This document shows, piece after piece, positions 36,545 to 46,945 of a stretch of DNA of 64,000 nt; positions within the stretch are counted from its first letter, which is position 1; every line of letters begins with the position of its first letter. Below the pieces are notes generated by a model. That model did not search any database. It saw only the letters and a list, made by a program, of their open reading frames with translations, and was not told where the DNA came from. The stretch comes from Pipra filicauda. Its lineage: Eukaryota > Chordata > Aves > Passeriformes > Pipridae. Position numbers and translations under genes: made by a program. The stretch is from the NCBI RefSeq assembly GCF_003945595.2, contig NW_024104442.1, positions 796,619 through 860,618 on the forward strand, in the 5' to 3' direction.

Positions 36545-36843
36545 GGCCACTGCATCCCGATAGCCCGGCACCATCCCGACACCATCCCGACACCATCCCG
36601 ACACCATCCCGACATCATCCCGACACCATCCCGACATCATCCCGACACCCCGACATCATCCCGACATCCCGACACCATCCCGACACCATCCCGACATCCC
36701 GACACCATCCCGACATCCCGACACCATCCCGACACCATCCCGACACCATCCGACACCATCCCGACACCATCCCGACATCATCTCGACACCATCCCGACAC
36801 CATCCCGACACCATCCCGCCCTTCCCAGGCCACTGCATCCCGA
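36545..36843. repeat. 11-bp minisatellite with 16-bp flanking direct repeat
   Basis: About 24 tandem units at 36568-36819. The main unit is ACACCATCCCG, with ACATCATCCCG variants and 8-bp units that lack three bases (ACATCCCG, ACACCCCG). The array is bracketed by two identical 16-mers (GGCCACTGCATCCCGA) at 36545-36560 and 36828-36843. Eleven bases times three gives a 33-base coding period, so all frames remain open on both strands and give His/Pro/Thr- or Gly/Met/Val-rich translations. These are repeat artefacts. Confidence 0.93.
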
Positions 36844-36904
36844 CACCCCGACACATCCTGCCACTGCCCCGGGAACAACCGCCAGATGTGACAGAGCAAA
36901 ACTC

Positions 36905-37375
36905 GCAGTCACAGAACGCGCAGAGGTGGAAGAGACTCACAAGGGTCATCGAGTCCAACTCCTGGCCCTGCACAGGACCATCCCCAGGATTCACACCCCC
37001 TGCCCCAGAGGATCACCCAAACCCTCCTGGAGCTCTGGCAGCCTTGAGGCTGTGCCCACTGCCCTGGGGAGCCTGTTCCAGGGATGGATGGGGCAGCCAC
37101 AGCTTCTCTGGGCAACCTGTGCCAGGGCCTCCCCACCCACACAGGGAAGAATTTCTTCCCAATATCCCACCTAACCCTGCCCTCTGGCAGTGGGAAGCCA
37201 TTCCCCCTTGTCCTGTCCCTCCAGACCCTTGTCCAAAGTCCCTCTCCTGGAGCCCCTTTAGGCCCTGGAAGGGGCTCTGAGGTCTCCCTGGAGCCTTCTG
37301 TTCCTCTTCTCCAGGCTGAACACCCCCAGCTCTCCCAGCCTGGCTCCAGAGCAGAGGGGCTCCAGCCCTCCTGAC
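36905..37375 (-). mobile_element. CR1 LINE, apparently chimeric 3' fragment
   Basis: Antisense copy starting CAGTCACAGAACGCGCAGAG. The first 170 bases follow the CTGCACAGGACCATCCCCAG subfamily. From about 37080 the sequence switches to the other subfamily (ATGGGGCAGCCACAGCTTCT, GGGCAACCTGTGCCAGGGCC) and continues to TTCTCCAGGCTGAACACCCC. This suggests either two copies inserted end to end or a recombination between subfamilies. Confidence 0.85.
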
Positions 37376-37487
37376 AGAAAAGAAGAAAAAAAACCCAACG
37401 AAAATTAAGAAAAAGACCCCATAACAAAAACAACCCCCTGGACTTTAGCTGAACAAACAGGCAGAGTAAAGAAGTTCATGGAAAAGA

Positions 37488-37493
37488 TTTATT
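37488..37493 (-). terminator. TEDC2: Poly(A) signal AATAAA of TEDC2
   Basis: AATAAA on the minus strand 51 bases after the TEDC2 stop codon, giving a very short 3' UTR of roughly 70 bases if cleavage occurs at the usual distance. No better signal lies between the stop and this site. Confidence 0.75.
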
Positions 37494-37543
37494 GCTCAGA
37501 ACTCTCTCTGTGTGTGTGAAGGACTAGCAGGAGGCTCCCCTGC

Positions 37544-37687
37544 TCAGTCCCCCAGCTCATCCCTCACCAGCACAGGGAAGCTCCTGCCCCCCTGGCAGAG
37601 CTGGGTGTGGATGGCACGGAAGAGCCGGGCAGAGCCCTCCGGGCACGGGCTGGGCTCCAGGACAGGCAGCAGCTCTGCCATCAGCAC
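37544..37687 (-). CDS. TEDC2: TEDC2 exon 10, terminal coding exon
   Basis: 144 bases including the stop, acceptor TGTCCTGCCCAG, phase 0. Encodes VLMAELLPVLEPSPCPEG to the C-terminus VLVRDELGD, matching human VLMAELLPLV and TILRDEPAV. Confidence 0.93.
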   Translation of the reverse strand: MLMAELLPVLEPSPCPEGSARLFRAIHTQLCQGGRSFPVLVRDELGD

Positions 37688-40600
37688 CTGGGCAGGACAA
37701 GGGGGACACGTCACCAGAGCCAGCACACATTGCCAGGACTCCTTGAAGCGAAGTGGCTGCATAACAAGTGAAATCTAATCAGAGCAGTATGACTAATAAC
37801 TCATTGATTGACAGATACTTTCTTTTGTCATATTTAACAGAGTTGTTCATCCTCTGCTCATGAGCTACACTAGCAGCCACCGTGTTCCCAGAGCAGTGAG
37901 ATAAGTGGAGACGCTGCTCCTCTGCCACAGGGAAGGCCCAGCACTGGGATGAGATCATACCCTGCAAGAAGTTAAAGCTGGTGTTGGCTCAGGAGCTCTG
38001 CAGCCACACAGTGAAGTGCTCACTCACCCAGCAGTAAGTTCAAGCACTCAGGACTGTTCCTGTCACCTCCCAGCTAATCCAGGACAGATGGGTGAGTGGC
38101 CAACTGCAGCCCAAACGGGCTACAGGGGCTGCTAGAGCTGCCAACGTTCCCTGCCCTGGTCTTTGGTCCATTAAGCCTAGCTCAGGATCTCAGCCCACCT
38201 CAGCTCAGGTCCAACACCACCCTGGTGCAGCATCATCAGCTCTGGACTGTGAGACTGTGAGAGACAACTCAAGCACAGGTCACTTCCAATCAAAGGACAG
38301 AAGCTGGCCTTTGGTGCCCCACTCTTGAATTAATGCTCAGGCAGACCTCCTCTGGGATTTTCATACTGCTCCACATATGTCTGCACAAGGACAGGGAAGC
38401 AGGACACAGCTGGTAATCTTTGGGAAGTCTCTACAGACATGAAAGCTACCTAAGGGGAAAGCTGCACATGAAAGAATGCTGCCCTGCTTTACTTCCTAAG
38501 AGAGATATCCTTCTCTTTTCCATCCATCTGCTCTGCTCCTGATGTGTAAGAACAGAGGAAACAGACCTTCACCACCAAAGAGAGTCTAAGAGCTACCAGG
38601 AGTCTCTGTGATACTTGGCATTCCTCCATGGAAAGGCAATGGACAGGCTTGGCCCAGAAATAGGTACATCCTTTCCCAGGGTATTTATCTTGTATCACAT
38701 CCACTCATTTCACCTGTTCCAACAATTTCACTTATCTTCACCCTGCAGAGCTGCTTCAGACCCTCAGAGCTCACCTACCACAAAACACCTATTTGGATAC
38801 ATGTGCAGAGGAAACTGAGTCAGTCAACAGAGCAGCGGGAATGTGGCTTTGGTCACCACTTCATTTTGGGCAGATAAAGAACCCAAAACCTTCACGATCC
38901 ATAATTCAAGACTATAATACTGAAGTCCCATTTGAGGACAGGCAGCAATCTATCTTCAGCCAGAGGGAGGAGTGCAGCCAGTTATTAATAACTCCTCTGT
39001 GGCTTAGAAAAAATTACTTTTCCAAAGCCTCTATCATTCAGGTCAACAGTGGATGTGATTTCACAGATCTTCTCTGCCCTTTGCTGCTGGTTGAGAAGAA
39101 CAAGTGATCTCTGTGCAGCAAGCTCTCTGCTCAGGCTGCTGAAGAAGCTGACACCTCCTACCCTGCTCTCACAGGCTCAGAATGGTCAAATCAAGATTAG
39201 CAGCACAGTGGTTTGAGGTTTAAAAGGAAAGGAAGAGAGAGCAGAGGAGTTCACTAGCTGGAGGTCACACAGGAGAGAATGACACAGTGGGTGCCCTCGT
39301 GGGACTGTGAAGGGCTGACAAAAGGGGCCTTCAGGCATTACCAACATCCTCCACTGCCAAATTCTTTCAGAACAGCTAAATAAAACCTTATCAGGAGAGG
39401 GTCAGACGCATAAAGGCCTCTGCTCTGGCTCTAACAAAAAACAGTCAGTTCCATTCACCTACAAAGACAGCAAGGCACTGAGGGGACTTGGACATGAGGC
39501 ATAAACACAGAAACACGACTGGGGAAGCTTGCTGTGCTGCTGCTCCCCATCAACACCCCATCCAGCAGTTGGTGCCCCACAACTGCCCTTTCCTTTCCCT
39601 GCTCCAGGAGCATTAACACTTTCCCAGACTCACCTTTTGTAGGGCAATCTCTTGGTGCAGCATTGACACTTGCAGCTTCAAGGCAAACAGGTCCCTCAGC
39701 TCCTGGAAGCTGGAGTAACACAGGAGAGGCAGAGCCAGCACTCCTGCAGTGTCACATATCTGTCCCCTGGCAGGGACACAGGCTGGGGAGCAGCTTCCCA
39801 CATCCCCAGTGCAGTCTGGGCGCAGCCTCAGCTGGGACTCCAGAGCTGCCAGGGGGCAAGAACAGGCAGGAGACAAAACCACACAAGTTAAATCTGTACT
39901 TGCAGAATTTATGATCTACTTACTGTTCCCAGAAATGAATGACTAATGACAGTGTATTATTCAGGGTAAGCTCCTCACACATGGCACAATCAGGACATCC
40001 TAAGCTATGGCATCCAGTGTCCCCAGCAGTTCCTTCCCCAGCCCTCCTGAACTGCAGCAGTTAAAAGCTCCAAGCCTCTCCCGAACACAGAGGGGTGGCA
40101 CACAGATACCATGGCTTTGTTTGCCACCAGACAATTTCACGTGCTCCATTACCATTAAGGATAACCAGGAGAAAAATTACCTTGTCCACAGTGTCCTGCA
40201 CAGATGGAAAACCACTGTTCCAGCACATTCACACCTGACCACAAACACGGGGACTGACTCACCTGCTCGAAGAAGCTGCAGCTTCTGCAGGTACTGAGCA
40301 ACTGTGGTTTGCAAACCCTCCAAGGTCAAAAGGCTTTCATACTCCCCTTGTAGAGTGGGAGGGTCTACAAGAGAAGCAGAGGAAACCCAGCAGGCATGAG
40401 CATACTGGAACCTTCCTCTCCAAACACCAGTTTCCAGAGTGGCATTGGGTTCACCAGCCCTCATTTTAGGCAGGCAATGCTCCTGTCCCTCAAGTCCAGC
40501 ACATGGCAAGGACACAAAACAGATGGAACTGGAGTCCAGACCATCCTTATTCCACCTTCTGCCCCTCCACCCCCTTTTTTCCTTCTTACCTGCAGTCTCA

Positions 40601-43600
40601 GCTTCCACATACTGCCTCAGATGGGAGGGGACATCCTGGAGGACCCTCAATTCCTCCTCTATCTCTGCAGGACTGAAGTCTGCCTTCGGTGAACAAAACT
40701 CAAACAGCAGCAGCTTAAGGAAAGTTCCACACCACCAGCTGAGTGCAGCATCCCTGGCCAGGCCAGCTGGGAGCAGGGACAGAGGGAACAGCCCAGGAAG
40801 TGGCATTGCAGGGGGAAGCTGAGGACGGCACAGCACAGCTGTGTACGGCGTGTTTGCCTTGTGGCCATGTTTGGCTGGATCAAGAGTTTTGTAAGTGCTC
40901 AAGAGCTGTACTATGAAAAACCCCACTTCCCAGAGACCCAGCTTGAAGTGCTGGTATTGGAGGCATTACTCTCTCCAGCTGGGAGCTCACTGTGGAGCAA
41001 CTGTACCCGGAGCCTGCTGGGAAAGGATACAGTTGTCTGGATCCTCTTCACAAAACGGGCCCTTGCAGCTGCTGCATCTGCACTTGTTTGGCACAGATGA
41101 CATTTCTCCCATGCCCTGAAAATTCCAAAGGGGCAGGAGGTGGAAGTTACACTCCTTTGTACCAGACAGTGTTCCCACTGAGCTGTGACACACCAGTGTG
41201 ACACATCAGTGCTTTAATTACAAGTGTCTCCATCACCCCCCTCTCTCACAGGTTATTTACTAACCATTCCCAACTCATTCCCACAGCTGGTATTAGATCA
41301 GCAAGGACACCCTGCAGAAAACATTAGACACTGCAAAACACCTGTTCCCCTCTCCACTTGTTTTAAAGGGAAGGATTTACAGCCATCAGAAGACAGACAG
41401 CACATTTCCAGAAGCAGAATGTGAACTTGCAGTACATCCCTAATTCTGTTGTATTGCCCTGCCTATGTTCATGTCCCATAGGAAACACCAAATCTTCCCT
41501 TCCTTTCTTAGGAGTAAGTCATCTGCATTTCTGCACAGTTGTTCTGTTAGCAAAGGTGCACAAAAAGAAGAGCAGACAGGACAAACTCTCACCCCAATTC
41601 CTTCATATGCCAAACTTCCTCAAGATTCTCCTTTAATCCTTTTTTTGGGGGACAAAATGCTATGTTTGGCAGGCAGTATGCCAGCAGTGTGTCAGCATCA
41701 GGGATGCAAGACACAGGCTAAAGGACAGTATCATGAGGAAGCTGGCCAGGAGTTCACACCAGAGTCCAGTTTTTTAAATAAAGCACTACACAAATAACAG
41801 CATTACCAGAGAGATGCATTTCACTTACAGAGTTCACCATCCCCATGGATACACAGTCCCCATAATATCCTTTACTTAAGAACTGGTTTAAAAAGCCAAT
41901 CTCCCAAAATCTGCTGCAGTGAGAGCCATCAGGAGGAAGCTTAAAATAGTTCTGCAGTGCCTGACTGCCTAACTCATGTGCATGTGTCTTTTAAATCATG
42001 TTAGGAACTGCAGATTTCAGAAATACATTATGCAAAGAAGTGGCAAGATTAATGGAACAGGAGAGAACAGAAGTTCCCAGGCAAGATGCATTCCCTCTAC
42101 AAGGGTTCTTTAGTGCAAAGGTTATTCTCAATCTGTCACTGAGTTGAAAGCAATAGTGAAAAGTATAAAATTACACCAGAGCGATTAGAATGCTGAAAGG
42201 CTCAATTTACAAGTGAAAATTAAGGGAATAAGGTCTTTACAACTTGTTGAAGGGCAACTAAGAAACTGGTGGCTGATAAATGACAGTTCCCAAGAGGAGG
42301 AGGAATTCTTGAGGGCAGCACAAGGGGCTACAGTTAGAGTTAAGACAGGGTTTAAGCTTAACATCTGAATTAAGCACATAATGAGAAATCTGCTGAATTA
42401 TGGCAAGATTTCTCAGAGTAAATGTGGGAAACCCTTCCAGAAGACTGGAGAATGCACCAGAGCACTGAGCTCACCAGAAACCCAACCACCTGCACCCTCA
42501 CTGCAGGAACTCTGGAGTTGGCTCTCTGTAAGAGCTGAACAGCAGGAACAGCCTCAAACACACACAGCTGTGGTGCTTCCAGAGGTGTCCCAGCAGGGCA
42601 GGGCACAGCTGGTTTGGGAATTGTTCAGTGGATAGGGTACAGAGGCACCCACCCCACAGGGTCTCCTGCCTCCAACAGGTGTCTGCTACCAGCAGAGGCT
42701 TCTGCTGCACTGTTAAACCCACAAATAAAGCATTCCAGTTCCTTCATGACTCAGTGAGCAAGAGTAATTAGCACTCTGAAAATAAATTCTAGCAGCTAGA
42801 ATAACATGAGCACACACATCCTCAGCAAGAGCCTTGCAGGGCACTCCTCCTGCTCCCAGTTCAGCCCCACACCCCACGGGGTCACTGCCTGCCCAGGAAC
42901 CACCACCAGCCCCGGCCCCCCACCCGGCCCCTCCTCACAGCCCCTAAGCAGAGGGACTGCACTAGTCAGGCTGGGCTTACCTGGAGTTCCTGGAATAGGC
43001 TATCCTGTAGGGAAGGGGGAGCTTCAGCTGGCATCTGCAAAACAGGAGAAGGATCAATCCTGGCTGCCAGGGAGCAGTTGAGCCTTGTCTTCCAACAGGG
43101 AAAATGATATTTTGTCAAAATCTGGAATTAATTTAGCTGCAATGGGAGATGCAGCAACCCTGGAGACTGAATCCACCACTGCCTCCAGCTTGTCCTCAAG
43201 GAAGGAGGCTCAGGCTCCTCTCTAATTCTACAGACATCACTGAGCTGACCTGCAGGAGCTCCTGCATCCTGCCACCAGCTGTCAGAGGCTCATCCAAGGT
43301 GGGAAGCTGGGAGCAAAGCCCTGGCACGGCAGAGAACAGGCATGGAAACAACTTGTTCAGGGAAGCTGGTCTGCCCAACCCTGCTGCTCTACCTGAGCAG
43401 GACAAGGCAGCTTTGCTTAGCACCACATCACACTCAAAGAAATGGGAAAGGGACAGTCCAGCTTCCATTGGAATATGGTTCTTAACCCCGAAGTAAAATA
43501 ATCCTAAAGTTGTAACTACAAAAACAAATGGGTTGGCAGTTATTAGTCACATGCAGACTAGGAACCCAAGGCCACAGTTGAGATTTTAAGTACACAAACA

Positions 43601-45984
43601 CTTGAATCCAGATCCCTGTTCCCCCAGCAACTGTCACTCAGTGTCCTGTGTCCCTTCCAATGCCAGTGAACAGGGATAATTTCCTTCCTGCACAAACACA
43701 AGTCTGGGTTGTGGTAGCTGAGAGACATTCCTCAAAATTTTCCTGGGACATCAGAGCTGACCTTCACTGCTTCTTTAAAGCAAACAGTACACAGAAAAGA
43801 AATTCTTTAAACAAGACAGACTGGCCTGAATGCAAAGCCAACATTCCAAGTATTATTTTGCCACTTTTCCACAGAGAATCTCAGTAACATCCACGTCATA
43901 ATCCTTCCCACACCAAACACTTGAAACAACTGCATTCTAGTCCATCCTGACTTGTGTAGTTATATGGGCAGTGTCTTACAGGTTAAGCCAGATGCCATCA
44001 CTGCAAACAGCATTGGGCACCTGCTTTAGAGAGAGTGCAAATTCATGCATTATGTATTATCACCGTGTAAAAAGAGAACAAATAAAAAAATCAATATGCT
44101 ATAATAGAAAGTGCACTCAGAGGAAAACTAAGGCTCAAGAAAGCTCTACAGAGACAGTTTTCCATAACAGTCACAGGGGACTATGAAATACCAACAGTCC
44201 TAATTGAAAGGCTTTCAAAGTCCCAGCCATCCAAGAAGAAGCCCTTTAAATTAAAACCACTTGCTCAACCACAGTAAAGGCTTTTAAACTGTACAGGATG
44301 CTTCCTCTTGAGAGGGATGGGAGGATGGTGAAAGCAGGCTGGGGCCCCAAGGAGCAGCAGCAGCCAGCAGGGTTTGGAGATGTGCCTCTGAGTGTCAAGT
44401 GGAACACGAAGAGAGGTGCCCACCTCCCACACTCACCCCTTTTCCCACAGGGTGCCTGTCCCAGGTGAGAAGCTCCTTCCTGATGCACCTGCAGTGTCCT
44501 CCTTTTTGCTGGACTCTCCCAGGAAACCACAACTTTTCTTCCCTGCATCAAATAACTCCTGGCCAGCAGCTATTGAGTTCTTTTCCCCAGCTGAATCCCC
44601 CACAGAAAAACTTTGCTGCTCATTTGGGGCAGATTTGGACGAGCCAAGTGTCTCTTGGGGTTCAGCTGGAGCACAGACCTCTGTGGCACTGCCAGTTGCT
44701 GTCCTCTGACTCCCTCTTTGTTTCGAAGCCACCCCTTTTGAGGAGTTCTTCCCAGATGTCCTGGGACCTTGAGAAACACATCTGGCTGGGGCTTTCCTTT
44801 GTGGTTTCTTCACATCTGGGTCAGTCCTATAAGGGGCTCTTAGCTGGTATGCAGAGGGCTTCTTTGAAGAGCCAGGCTTTTTGCTTCCAGTTCCCACCTT
44901 TGTGCTCTCAGGAACATCCTCAACAGGTACAGGCCCCTGCTGCTCTTCAGCCTTCCTGGCAGCAGGTCCCTCACCTGCCAATTTCTTTCCTGTAGCTCCC
45001 GGGGCCTCTAATGGACTTTTCAAGATGCTTTTCCTGACTTTCAGTGCCTTCTCTAAGGCCCTGTTCAGCAGTTCCAGCTCCTCCAGCTCCTTGGGTGAAG
45101 GCCTGTTCTCTGCAAGAGGAGACAACACGTCAGAAAGTCCAACCCTGGATCTTGCCCATCTGTCTCTTCACTAATCTGCTTTGCCATGTACTACAGAAGG
45201 GAACCAGACAATGAATGGTGCAGGGGGTATTTTTTTTGGCTGTGGGAGCAGCCAGTGCACAGAGGATGCAGGCAAGCTGCAGGAAGCCTTGAACACAGGA
45301 CGGGTGTGAGCCACAGAAGAGAGTTCTGCAGAATCAACCTCAGCAAGTGACAACCCCACGCCTGGGTCAGGCCTAGAGACACTTCACCACTGACCTGGAT
45401 TACCGAGGCGCGACTCCAAGCTAACTCCAAGGAGGAAAGTGGGAGGGAAAAAGCAGAGGGGGGTTAGGTCGCAGAAAAGTGGAACGGCTGCTAACACCGA
45501 ACCTGGCTCAGCCCCGGTGTGACCTGAGGGGCCCTCGGGCCGGGGGAAGCGCTCACCGTGTCCAGCGCCGGAGCCGGGCTGCGGCTGCTCCTCTTCCTCG
45601 CCGCCCCTGGGGGAACAAACAGCGCCGGGGCCGGCGATGTGCACCGGGACCGGCCCCGCGGCTGCGGGCCCGGGCCCGGGGGCCGCAGGGTGTGCCCGGG
45701 GCCGCCCCGCACTCACCACGGCCGCAGCAGCGCCCGGCCCCGCTCCGCCCGCCGCTCCAGCTCCCGCCGCCGCTCCGCGCCCGCGCCCAGCGCCGCCCTC
45801 AGCGCCGCCGCCGCCCTGCGGGGCCCAGCGCGCTCAGCGGGGCCCGGACCGGTCCCAGCCCCGGTCCCAGCCCCGGTCCCAGCCCCGGTCCCAGCCCCGG
45901 TCCCAGCCCCGGACCCGGCCCGGCCCGGCGCCCCCGCTCCCCCCCGGACCCCGCTCACCGCCCGCCGCGGCCCGCGGGCAGCAT
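37544..45984 (-). CDS. TEDC2: Tubulin epsilon and delta complex protein 2, complete ten-exon gene
   Basis: Ten coding exons assemble into about 1662 bases (553 residues plus stop); every junction has GT-AG and matching phase. Homology to vertebrate TEDC2 (human C16orf59, 433 residues) is clear in blocks: N-terminal MLPAG and a helical R/E/L-rich segment (9-41); SPKELEELELLNRALEKALK (exon 4); LPLPYRIAYSRNS (exon 5); TSADAAAARARFVKRIQT (exon 6); EYESLLTLEGLQTTVAQYLQ (exon 8); SSFQELRDLFALKLQVSMLH (exon 9); MAELLP...HTQLCQGG...VRDEL (exon 10). TEDC2 works with TEDC1, TUBD1 and TUBE1 at centrioles to maintain triplet microtubules. The start ATG has A at -3 and opens directly into the conserved N-terminus. 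The protein is longer than human mainly through a Lys/Ser/Pro-rich central exon 4. If the alternative exon 7 acceptor is used, length falls to 524 residues. It lies in a CpG-island promoter on the right and ends at the AATAAA on the left. Confidence 0.9.
39634..39845 (-). CDS. TEDC2: TEDC2 exon 9
   Basis: 212 bases, acceptor TTGCCCCCTGGCAG, donor AAAAG|GTGAGT, phase 1 in and 0 out. The first half is a variable Cys/Pro-rich linker. The second half, CYSSFQELRDLFALKLQVSM, aligns with human VYSSTQELQTLAALKLRVAV. Confidence 0.92.
40263..40364 (-). CDS. TEDC2: TEDC2 exon 8
   Basis: 102 bases, acceptor CTTCTCTTGTAG, donor GCAG|GTGAGT, phase 1 in and out. Encodes the best-conserved block, EYESLLTLEGLQTTVAQYLQ, against human EYRCLLTLEGLQAMVGQCLH, and ends LLRA. 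Confidence 0.93.
40590..40766 (-). CDS. TEDC2: TEDC2 exon 7, with two candidate acceptors
   Basis: The distal acceptor (CTCTGTCCCTGCTCCCAG, exon start 40766) has an excellent pyrimidine tract and gives 177 bases. An in-frame AG at 40680-40681 would start the exon at 40679 (90 bases) but has a poor pyrimidine tract. The conserved part, SPAEIEEELRVLQDVPSHLR and onward, lies after both. The extra 87 bases encode a hydrophobic stretch (ALSWWCGTFLKLLLFEFC) not seen in the human protein. Donor GCAG|GTAAGA. Confidence 0.75.
40991..41115 (-). CDS. TEDC2: TEDC2 exon 6
   Basis: 125 bases, acceptor GGAATTTTCAG, donor CACA|GTGAGC. Encodes AWEKCHLCQTSADAAAARAR followed by FVKRIQTT, matching human TSDSTDAAAAKTQFLQNMQT. 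Phase 2 in, 1 out. The last 14 residues (after IQTT) have no clear human counterpart. Confidence 0.86.
42981..43034 (-). CDS. TEDC2: TEDC2 exon 5
   Basis: 54 bases, acceptor CTGTTTTGCAG, donor CCAG|GTAAGC. Encodes CQLKLPLPYRIAYSRNS, which aligns with human HLLRLPAAFRKAASQNS. Phase 2 in and out, consistent with both neighbours. Confidence 0.88.
44437..45109 (-). CDS. TEDC2: TEDC2 exon 4, large central exon
   Basis: 673 bases, acceptor TCTTGCAG, donor AAGGG|GTGAGT. It starts with the conserved helix ENRPSPKELEELELLNRALE (about residues 59-85, coiled-coil-like) and continues as a long Lys/Ser/Pro/Gly-rich region predicted to be disordered. It ends LWEKG, matching human KEKG. Phase 1 in, 2 out. 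Confidence 0.9.
45557..45606 (-). CDS. TEDC2: TEDC2 exon 3
   Basis: 50 bases, acceptor TTGTTCCCCCAG, donor CACG|GTGAGC. Encodes a short acidic then Pro/Gly linker (GGEEEEQPQPGSGAGH). The linker itself is not conserved; the call rests on phase (2 in, 1 out) and on good splice sites. Confidence 0.78.
45717..45815 (-). CDS. TEDC2: TEDC2 exon 2
   Basis: 99 bases, acceptor CCCCGCAG, donor CCGTG|GTGAGT, entering and leaving in phase 2. Encodes an Ala/Arg/Leu/Glu-rich helix (about residues 9-41, ending ALLRPW) that lines up with the human N-terminal helix ending RRLLHAW. Confidence 0.88.
45851..45912. repeat. 12-bp tandem repeat in TEDC2 intron 1
   Basis: Near-perfect units of CGGTCCCAGCCC, at least five in a row, inside the 143-base first intron. 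Very high homogeneity suggests recent expansion. Confidence 0.93.
45959..45984 (-). CDS. TEDC2: TEDC2 exon 1 (coding part)
   Basis: 26 coding bases encode MLPAGRGG plus two bases of the next codon. Donor CG|GTGAGC. The human protein also begins MLPAG. The 5' UTR start is not defined; GC boxes lie just upstream. Confidence 0.88.
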
Positions 45985-46115
45985 CGTCCCGGCCGGGTCC
46001 TGACCGCCCCCGCTCTCCGCCCGCGCTCCCTCCCTACGGCCCTGCCAGGACCTGCGGGGAGGGCGGGGCGAGGCCCGCGCGCGGCCAAGGGCGGGAGCGG
46101 CAGCGGGGAGGGACC

Positions 46116-46272
46116 GCGGGATCCAGGGAGTGCCCGGCCGGGGATCGCTGTGCCTGCTCGGGGATCGCTGTGCCTGCCCGCGGGATCCCGGGAGTGCCCG
46201 GCCGGGGATCGCTGTGCCTGCCCGCGGGATCCAGGGGCAGCCCGGGCGGGGATCGCTGTGCCTGCCCGGGGG
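46116..46272. repeat. Tandem repeat of about 20 and 44 bp upstream of TEDC2
   Basis: Four copies of GGATCGCTGTGCCTGC, three of them followed by CCGCGGGATCC- or CCGGGGG-type spacers and alternating with GTGCCCGGCCG or GCAGCCCGGGCG. The array begins about 130 bases upstream of the TEDC2 ATG, inside its CpG island. Confidence 0.88.
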
Positions 46273-46945
46273 TCTCGGAGGGTCCCGGGGGTTTGCATCG
46301 GCAGAGAGGCAGATTTGTGATTTTTTTGATGGAGGAATCTGCCCTGTCCTGCGGCTGTGAGAGCTGCCTGTTGGTACCGCTGGGATCCCGACTGGAATAT
46401 TGCTGCGAAGTCCTGCAGTTCCCCAAAAGTGCCCATAGCTGGCACTCGGCGATGCCTGTTCCGGGCAGCCGAGCAGCAGGAATCCAGTCCTCCCCTTTGC
46501 ACAGCACAATGAAAGTTAACAGAAGTTTATAAAGAAGGAAAGAAGTGGTTCTTTGCTTTCGAGGGCTGAATCTTCAGGTTGAGATGCCTGTGATTCTCTG
46601 CAGCCATTCTTCTAAAGAGAAAAAGTTCAGAATTACAGGCAACACATGGAGACAGGGCTTTAAAAAAAACTATAAAATATTACAAGGTTGGCCCCATCTT
46701 GCCCCATTCTTGCAACTATGTGTGAGTTCACTGTCAGAACACTGTGAACAGTTCTGCCTCTGAGGCATGGACCAAGATAGAGCCCAGCTGGCTCTTCCAG
46801 GGCTGAGCGGGCTCAGCAGGGCTGACAGGGGGTATCAGACACACAAAGTAGTTTAATCAGCAAAATCATGAGCTGCAATGCTGTGAGACCTCGGGGAGCA
46901 GCAGTGGGACAAAAAGAGCTCATTTACACACAGCTGCTTCTCTAG

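Larger units (their letters stand above)
26340..36567. other. Intergenic sequence between the TMEM100-like gene and TEDC2
   Basis: No gene recognised. Contains a T-rich tract at 27342-27407 and CR1 copies at 30506-30690, 31335-31470, 32262-32402, 34700-34872 and 35885-36022. Remaining sequence is AT-richer and unique, with short frames only. Confidence 0.5.
45480..46300. promoter_or_regulatory. TEDC2: CpG island and promoter region of TEDC2
   Basis: Strongly CpG-rich stretch covering TEDC2 exons 1-3 and about 300 bases upstream, with several GGGCGG-type boxes around 46000-46070. No TATA box is visible. Transcription probably starts between about 46000 and 46070. The long plus-strand frames here are antisense by-products of GC richness. 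Confidence 0.75.

Noticed and set aside
36476..37174. Plus-strand frame of 232 codons with His/Pro/Thr repeats
   Set aside because: It is the translation of the 11-bp minisatellite and the neighbouring CR1; all frames are open for arithmetic reasons.
43196..43468. Minus-strand frame encoding LCSQLPTLDEPLTAGGRMQE, resembling the human TEDC2 LWAQLSS segment, with a GTCAGC donor
   Set aside because: It lies upstream of exon 5, whereas the homologous segment must follow exon 5. Exon 6 (40991-41115) provides a better match in the correct order and phase.
45558..46532. Plus-strand frame of 324 codons
   Set aside because: It is antisense to TEDC2 exons 1-3 in a CpG island. It is low-complexity Arg/Pro/Ala sequence extended by the 12-bp and 20/44-bp repeats, with no domain.
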